Source: an uncultured Bacteroidales bacterium (GTDB lineage Bacteria > Bacteroidota > Bacteroidia > Bacteroidales > Bacteroidaceae). Taken from it: DNA of 64,000 bases. Below are positions 58,793 to 64,000 of the stretch, in pieces (within the stretch, counting starts at the first letter, position 1; the number at the start of each line of letters is the position of its first letter). The translations under genes and the position numbers were made by a program. The stretch covers positions 1 through 64,000 of the forward strand of contig CAMAFY010000006.1 in the NCBI GenBank assembly GCA_945833885.1. Direction: 5' to 3'. Under the pieces are notes generated by a model that was given only the letters and a program-made list of their open reading frames with translations, was not told the origin of the DNA and ran no database searches.

Positions 58793-59179
58793 ACAAAAAA
58801 AGTTTTTGGAAAATCTCCTACATTTCCTACACCACACCACTAATCATCCTGTATTTACTGACGATTTCGGGTGAAGGATAGGGTGTAGGATGCGTCCAAA
58901 GGTGTAGGACTATCCTACATCTTTCATCTGTTCGTCCTGTCTTCCTCCCCATGTTTTCGTTCTGGAAGCGTTCTATAAGGCGTGGCTTCGTGCAAGATGA
59001 AGAAGAAAAATGCAAGAATGATGCAAGAATCGGCCGGAAAACCTGCATAATCCTACACCAATCCTACATCCTACGCCTTATCCTACACCCTATCCTTCAC
59101 CCGAAATCCCTTGTAAACACTACAGGTTTCTCCGACGGGTGTAGGAAATGTAGGAGATTTTCCAAAAACTTTTTTTTGT
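58793..59179. repeat. 387-bp element with arms of about 100 bp, CTACACC-rich
   Basis: 58793-58833 (reading ACAAAAAAAGTTTTTGG to CCTACACC) and 59138-59179 are inverted copies over about 41 bp, differing by one T. Inside them 58863-58891 (GATTTCGGGTGAAGGATAGG onwards) is the inverse of 59078-59106. The centre includes TGTAGGA-CTA-TCCTACA. No gene lies in it. A diverged relative is at about 195-325. Confidence 0.9.
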
Positions 59180-59191
59180 AGAGAGAGCGTA

Positions 59192-59679
59192 CTACAATAG
59201 ACGAGAGATGAACTTGAAGACAAACGCCTTGATGCGGCTTGTTGCCTTGAGTCCGAACTTCTTTGCATCAAGCTTCTCCATGATGAATTTATAGAAGTTT
59301 CGTATGAGTGCCGTAAGCAGAAGAAATACCGTGTTTTCTCCCATGAAGGATTTTGGAAGCCTGTTCCAGCCGAATCTGTTGTTCATGTCATCGAAGATGC
59401 GTTCGCTTCGCGCACCTTTTCTCGCCATGGCATAACTCGAGCAAGCTCGGTTCTGCTCATCTGGCTTAACGAAAACGTTCCTTCCCTCCACGGAGGTTGT
59501 AGAATTCGGCTATCTCTCTTTCGGAAGACTTGTGGTCATTTGTAAGGATGCAGTTGTAGGTGTATTCTCCTTCCCACAGGTCAAGCTCACCGTCCATCCG
59601 CTTCTGTCTTTGAATCACAAGACGGTATGCCATCCCTTTCCATTTCTCAACAAGGACGGAGTTCTGTTCATACTCAACC
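59192..59679 (-). pseudogene. IS1380-family transposase, C-terminal remnant
   Basis: Reading two frames together gives the C-terminal third of an IS1380-type DDE transposase: MAYRLVIQRQKRMDGELDLW, EGEYTYNCILTND, EREIAEFYNLRGGKER, then FDDMNNRFGWNRLPKSFM and ENTVFLLLTALIRNFYKF. The parts are split by a 71-bp insertion at 59405-59475 flanked by the 5-bp repeat CGTTC. The front two thirds and the very end of the gene are missing. The truncation at about 59680 coincides with a CCCAAGTTTGAC palindrome. Confidence 0.88.
59400..59480. mobile_element. 71-bp mini-element with 5-bp target duplication
   Basis: 59405-59475 interrupts the transposase between codons for GGKE and RIFDDM; CGTTC occurs at 59400-59404 and 59476-59480. 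The insert contains the palindrome CGAGCAAGCTCG and the ends TTTTCTCG and CGAAAA. A relative with the same ends lies at 47689-47759. Confidence 0.75.
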
Positions 59680-59718
59680 CAAGTTTGACTAAAAAAATTT
59701 TTTATGGTCAAACTTGGG
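59678..59718. repeat. Near-perfect palindrome at the right edge of the island
   Basis: CCCAAGTTTGAC (59678-59689) and GTCAAACTTGGG (59707-59718) flank an AAAAAAA/TTTTTT core, giving an almost continuous 41-bp hairpin. The same 12-mer CCCAAGTTTGAC occurs at 50323-50334 near the other edge of the island. Confidence 0.85.
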
Positions 59719-60072
59719 CTAAAGGCAAGGTGAAACATAATAAATATATAAAGAAATGGCATGTGCATTTTGCATAATACCGCTTTTTTTTACCCAAACA
59801 GCCTGCTATTTTCTGAAATGCCAGAAGAAATCCGGACGATTATGTGGGGATAAAGGTAAGAAATTCCTATATTTGCGCACAGGACATCAGGGCAGAGCCT
59901 GTCCTCTTTCCTGCCGGTGTCCGTTCCGTTGCCGAACCTCTCGCATGAATGAATGTCCCGTGATAACAGTCAAAGGGTATTTCTTGTACCTTGCATCTTG
60001 TGCGTGGGGTGGTGATGATGCATGCAGAGAATATCCTATAATCATATTGTTCTACTAAAATCCCTTAGAGTT
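59719..60072 (+). promoter_or_regulatory. Serpin upstream region with a TAnnTTTG element
   Basis: No gene is supported in this stretch of about 350 bp. TATATTTG at 59868-59875 fits the -7 consensus and would give a leader of about 190 nt; the -33 element is weak. Confidence 0.45.
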
Positions 60073-61329
60073 ATGAAAAGACATTTACCCTTACTTCTTT
60101 GTTTCGCCTGCCTTGGTGTGCAGGCCCAGGATTTTGCCTTCGATTTCTTCCGTCAGGTCCAGACCGGCAGCAGCAATGTCGTTGTATCGCCTATCAGTGC
60201 CGAAGTGGCCCTCTCCATGCTTGCCGAAGGAACGGAGGGCGAAGGGGGCAAGCAGATTCTTGATGCGCTGGGCGTTTCGTCTTCCGAAGAGCTCGGAAAC
60301 CGCTATGCCGGCTTGCTTAAGGCCTTCCCCGGAATGGGGGAGAATGTGGTGTTTGAGAGCGCAAATTCCATATGGAGCAATATAGGTTTTGACATCAACG
60401 ATGCCTATCGCCAGACGATTGGCGACATTTACGGCGCTGACGCCTTCTCTACCAACCTTTCTTCGGAGGAGGGAATAAAGGAGATTGACTTGTGGACATC
60501 CAAGAAGACACATGGTATCATTCCTTCGCTCGGGCTCCAGCCTAAACCCGAGCTGCAAATGGCCTTGGTGAATACCATTTACCTCAAAGGAAGCTTTGCC
60601 TATCCTTTCGATGAACAGTGCACCAGGGATGAGCGCTTCACCAATGCCAACGGCGATGTGGTGATGGTACCTACCATGACCACTTCGGATGTCCGTTACG
60701 CCCATCTTGAAGAACTGGGTTTCGATGCAGTGGACCTTCCGCTCGGTGTTGATGGGGAATGCACCACTTGCAGTCTGATTCTCTTCAAGCCCCTCCGCGA
60801 AGGTGCAACGCTTTCGTCCGAGGTGGTGGATGCCTATTTCAAGAATGCGAGTTTCAATGTTCCTGTCTTCCTGAAAATGCCACGGTTCGCCATTCACAAT
60901 CAGGACTACAATCTTAAGGAGATACTTCCGTCCTTGGGTATTACGGACATCTTCAGCCATGCCGATTTCAGCAAGATTGCTTCCGGTTTGGAGTATGTGA
61001 GCGAGATGAAGCAAAAGACCGATTTCAGTGTCGACGAGAACGGTATTGAGGGTGCTGCCGCAACCTTTATTGCATTGAGTAACGGTATGCCCCAAGAGTA
61101 TAAGGAAGTGGCACTCAATCACCCCTTCCAGTTTGCCGTTGCCGAACAAACTACAGGAGCCATCCTCTTTTTGGGTGCGGTCAACACCCTTGATGGCCCC
61201 AGCGCCATTTCCGAAATCGGTGCCGACAAGATGCCGGCAGCCCGTTGTTACGACCTGCAGGGCCGCAGTCTCGGCGGGCGACAGGGTAATGGCATCCTTA
61301 TCGAAAACGGACGAAAGGTACTGAAATAG
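60073..61329 (+). CDS. Secreted serpin (serine protease inhibitor family)
   Basis: 418-aa serpin with a signal peptide (LPLLLCFACLGVQAQ). Serpin hallmarks: SSNVVVSPISAEVALSMLAE, ALVNTIYLKGSFAYPFDEQC, FSVDENGIEGAAATFIAL (reactive-loop hinge with the small residues needed for loop insertion) and NHPFQFAVAEQTTGAILFLG. A T9SS-like tail follows (CYDLQGRSLGGRQGNGILI to GRKVLK), which is not part of the serpin fold. It probably inhibits host or competitor proteases at the cell surface. Start MKRHLPLLL is chosen for the signal peptide. Confidence 0.95.
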   Translation: MKRHLPLLLCFACLGVQAQDFAFDFFRQVQTGSSNVVVSPISAEVALSMLAEGTEGEGGKQILDALGVSSSEELGNRYAGLLKAFPGMGENVVFESANSIWSNIGFDINDAYRQTIGDIYGADAFSTNLSSEEGIKEIDLWTSKKTHGIIPSLGLQPKPELQMALVNTIYLKGSFAYPFDEQCTRDERFTNANGDVVMVPTMTTSDVRYAHLEELGFDAVDLPLGVDGECTTCSLILFKPLREGATLSSEVVDAYFKNASFNVPVFLKMPRFAIHNQDYNLKEILPSLGITDIFSHADFSKIASGLEYVSEMKQKTDFSVDENGIEGAAATFIALSNGMPQEYKEVALNHPFQFAVAEQTTGAILFLGAVNTLDGPSAISEIGADKMPAARCYDLQGRSLGGRQGNGILIENGRKVLK

Positions 61330-62546
61330 GTTGCAGAGCGCGGAATGACGCCTGCAAGGATGAGACGCCTGTCGACAATCTTTTTTGAGCGGTACGAAGT
61401 CTGCCTTCCGGTGGATTTCATACCGCTTTTTCGTCGTTCTATAGGGTGTGCGAGGTTCCTGCTTTGCTTACGGTCGCAAGACGTTTTCCGTGCTGTCCGT
61501 CAATAACGGCCGACCATCTGCGGACTCCCTCAATTTGCTGTAAATGAATGACCTGTGGAATGGGGTTGAAGTTCTTCTTCAACAAAAACATCTATTTTGC
61601 ATACGGAGTAGGAAATTTCCAAAACAATCATACATTATAAATGGTATATTTTGAAAAGTTTCCCGAAAAAATTTCCAATAATCTGATTATCAGTGTTTTG
61701 AAATTTTGTGAATTGTAAAAAGTTTTCCAAAAGAAAAAAGTTCGAAAAAAGGAAGTTGTTTTCTTGGTCATAAAAAATGTTTTCCGTATGGAGCGGGAAA
61801 ATATCCAAAACAAACGTTTGCGGATAACGAAAACCTTTGTAATTTTGCACTCGAAAAACCGCTCTTACGACTTCTGTATACCGATTTTATGGACAAAAGG
61901 AGAGGTGTGAGGACAGACACGAAACGCGCTCTTGACTAACAGGCACTGGACATTTCTTTTTTGGGTGTGCGTTCGATAAACCGGCGTTTGCCAGAACGTA
62001 ACCTGCAAAAGGTCAAAAAGATTGCGGTGGACATTTGCAGACTCCACCCCTTACGGACGGGATTCCGCCGGATGTTGCTTTTGAAGGGAAGCCGGCGGAG
62101 GCGAAGGAAAGCCCCGGAAACATCGGGACAACACCACAGTCCGGACGGTTCGCCGCCACAATCCCATCCCCCTCCTCCCTCTCAGAAACCATAAGGCCGT
62201 TGCCGCATTGTCCGGCGCGCGTCGGAAAACGTTCCGCCGTCCGGTGGACACCATTCCGCCGTTCCGCTGGAAATGTTCCGCAATACTGCATACCATATAG
62301 GCAACACCGGCGGTCAGGCACCGGCTCTGTGCGGTCGGAAAAACCTGCATGTTTTTCCCGTTCTTCCCTCACCTTGCCCAACCGCACTCCTTGTTTCACA
62401 GACAAAATCCGCCTGAAAGCATCACCGGTTGAAGCAAGAATCCATACCTGTCCATATATATAGAATAGGAGTCCCTGCGAAAGAGCGCGGGCTTTTCCAG
62501 ACATTTTCATTCCCTCTTTCTCCACTTTTATCCTCAACAATCCCCC
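61330..62546. other. 1.2-kb gap: nrdD leader with a 22-bp array
   Basis: 61330-61816 is AT-rich with no gene. After the promoter at 61817-61847 the sequence up to nrdD (about 690 nt) has no convincing open frame. Units at 62198-62219, 62220-62241, 62242-62263 and 62264-62285 are 22 bp, with GGAAAACGTTCCGCCG-like cores. No known riboswitch was recognised. Confidence 0.6.
61817..61847 (+). promoter_or_regulatory. Strong Bacteroidetes-type promoter, probably for nrdD
   Basis: TTTG (61817-61820), a 19-nt spacer and TAATTTTG (61840-61847) match the consensus exactly. The next gene on this strand is nrdD, about 700 nt downstream. Confidence 0.75.
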
Positions 62547-64000
62547 ATGAGCACCGAGAACTTCATCATCACCAAGCGCGACGGTAGCACCGAATCCTTC
62601 TCTCTCGACAAGATCAAGAGCGCTATCATCAAGGCTTGCGCCGCCGTAGGCGACAGTTTACAGGCCGACGAACTGCAGGCCGTTGTCAATCACCTGATGT
62701 TCTGCAACCGGATGAGCGTAGAAGACATCCAGAACCAGGTGGAGGTGGCACTGATGGCAGAGCGCCATTTCAAGGCCGCCAAGGCATTTATCGTTTACCG
62801 TCACCGTCATAACGAGGACCGCGAGACGGCTGCGAAACTCCGTTTCCTCACGGATTACTGCAATGCGAACAATGCTGCGTCGGGCTCAAAGTTCGATGCC
62901 AACGCGAATGTGGAGAACAAAAACCTGGCAACACTCATTGGTGAGATTCCCAAGGGCGACTTTATCCGCCTGAACCGCCGTCTGCTCTGCGACCGCATCA
63001 AGAAGATGTATGGCCGCGAGACCGCAGAACGCTATCTCTATCTGCTCAAGAACCATTTCATCTACAAGAACGATGAGACATCGCTCGCCAACTATTGCGC
63101 CAGCATCACCATGTATCCCTGGCTCAACGAGGGAACAAAGAGCATCGGTGGCAACAGCACCGCTCCCACCAATCTGAAGAGTTTCTGTGGAGGATTCGTG
63201 AATATGGTGTTCATCGTCAGTTCAATGCTCAGCGGAGCCTGCGCTACGCCCGAGTTCCTGATGTACATGAACTACTTCCTCGGCAAGGAATACGGCGAGG
63301 ACTATTGGAAGCGTCCTGACGACCAGGCCGACCTGTCGATCCGCCGCCGCACCATCGACAAGGTCATCACCGACTGTTTCGAGCAGATTGTCTACTCCAT
63401 CAACCAGCCTACCGGCGCACGCAATTTCCAAAGTGTCTTCTGGAACATCTCGTACTACGACCGTTTCTACTTCGAAAGCATCTTCGGCAACTTCTATTTC
63501 CCCGACGGTTCGCGTCCCGACTGGAACGGTTTGAACTGGTTGCAGAAGCGCTTCATGACCTGGTTCAACGCCGAACGTACGAAGACTGTCCTCACCTTCC
63601 CCGTGGAAACCATGGCGCTCCTTACCGAAAACAACGAGTGCAAGGACAAGGAATACGGCGACTGGACCGCTGAAATGTACTCCAAGGGCCACAGTTTCTT
63701 CACCTATATGAGCGACAATGCCGACTCGCTGGCAAGTTGCTGCCGTCTGCGCAACGAAATTCAGGACAACGGCTTCTCCTATACTTTGGGAGCCGGAGGT
63801 GTAAGCACGGGTTCCAAGAGCGTGCTCACCATCAACATCAACCGCTGTGTCCAGCAGGCCACCCGCGAAGGCCGCAACTATGTGGATTATCTTGAGGACA
63901 TCATCGACCTTGTCCACAAGGTGCAGATGGCATACAACGAGAATCTCGACGAACTTCGTGCCAAAGGGCTCCTGCCGCTCTTCGATGCCGGATACATCGA
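62547..64000 (+). CDS. nrdD: Anaerobic ribonucleoside-triphosphate reductase NrdD (5' part)
   Basis: The first 484 codons are present; the gene runs off the window. It is the glycyl-radical class III reductase making dNTPs without oxygen. The N-terminal ATP-cone (ITKRDGSTESFSLDKIKSAI) is followed by Bacteroidetes NrdD blocks: ANVENKNLATLIGEIPKGDF, YKNDETSLANYCASITMYPW, INQPTGARNFQSVFWNISYY, KTVLTFPVETMALL and SFFTYMSDNADSLASCCRLR. The activase nrdG would be expected downstream. The glycyl-radical site lies beyond the window. Confidence 0.95.
   Translation, partial: MSTENFIITKRDGSTESFSLDKIKSAIIKACAAVGDSLQADELQAVVNHLMFCNRMSVEDIQNQVEVALMAERHFKAAKAFIVYRHRHNEDRETAAKLRFLTDYCNANNAASGSKFDANANVENKNLATLIGEIPKGDFIRLNRRLLCDRIKKMYGRETAERYLYLLKNHFIYKNDETSLANYCASITMYPWLNEGTKSIGGNSTAPTNLKSFCGGFVNMVFIVSSMLSGACATPEFLMYMNYFLGKEYGEDYWKRPDDQADLSIRRRTIDKVITDCFEQIVYSINQPTGARNFQSVFWNISYYDRFYFESIFGNFYFPDGSRPDWNGLNWLQKRFMTWFNAERTKTVLTFPVETMALLTENNECKDKEYGDWTAEMYSKGHSFFTYMSDNADSLASCCRLRNEIQDNGFSYTLGAGGVSTGSKSVLTININRCVQQATREGRNYVDYLEDIIDLVHKVQMAYNENLDELRAKGLLPLFDAGYI

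Noticed and set aside
58800..59180. CTACACC-rich region as a CRISPR array
   Set aside because: The repeats are short, irregular and in both orientations; the structure is an inverted repeat.
59763..60058. 100-aa frame ahead of the serpin
   Set aside because: It has no conserved features and overlaps the likely promoter at 59868.

Overview
The window reads as chromosomal DNA of a Bacteroidales bacterium, most likely a Prevotellaceae member. Supporting signs are: promoters of the Bacteroidetes type (TAnnTTTG with an upstream TTTG) and almost no Shine-Dalgarno sites; a hybrid two-component system carrying an AraC-type output; secreted proteins with type IX secretion-like C-terminal tails; a DUF4923 lipoprotein; and the Bacteroidetes gene orders ftsX-DUF3098-uppP-truB-queA, rimP-nusA-infB and mreBCD-mrdA-rodA. 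No tRNA, rRNA or CRISPR array was recognised.

Layout. 1-730: gene-free repeats, ending in a 44-bp tandem array. 737-8192 (minus): thiamin operon thiS-thiE-thiG-thiC-thiF-thiH-thiE/tenI-like-thiD, preceded by a TPP riboswitch and an intrinsic terminator. 9174-21117 (minus): secreted proteins, a MazG-like pyrophosphohydrolase, an Xaa-Pro aminopeptidase, a TSCPD protein and a large GH2 beta-galactosidase. 21196-29200 (minus): housekeeping cluster ftsX, DUF3098, uppP, truB, queA, folK-GNAT fusion, O-methyltransferase, rbfA, LolC/E-like permease. 30276-35256 (plus): hybrid sensor regulator and a polysaccharide flippase. 35453-40167 (plus): rimP, nusA, infB. 40605-49390 (plus): DUF4923 lipoprotein, a single-domain IMP cyclohydrolase and the rod-shape genes mreB, mreC, mreD, mrdA, rodA. 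49521-50391: two small membrane-protein genes, the second apparently truncated.

50.25-59.7 kb is an AT-rich acquired island. On the minus strand it carries an XRE regulator, two gene remnants, two different cytosine-C5 methyltransferases, a McrB-like AAA protein and a DUF2357/PD-(D/E)XK nuclease. This is the architecture of an LlaJI-type restriction-modification system. A repeat-rich zone and a broken IS1380-family transposase follow. After the island come a secreted serpin and the 5' part of nrdD, which has an approximately 690-nt leader.

The most unusual overall signal lies between the genes. Many intergenic gaps hold short degenerate arrays with a 22-bp period (also 11 and 44 bp, i.e. multiples of one helical turn), and several distant arrays share one recognisable unit. 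A second family of 130-390-bp elements with AGGTGGGTTCTATAAATT-like inverted ends occupies gaps between genes, often starting at a stop codon. A third, tiny 71-bp element has inserted into the IS1380 transposase with a 5-bp target duplication and has a relative near rodA.
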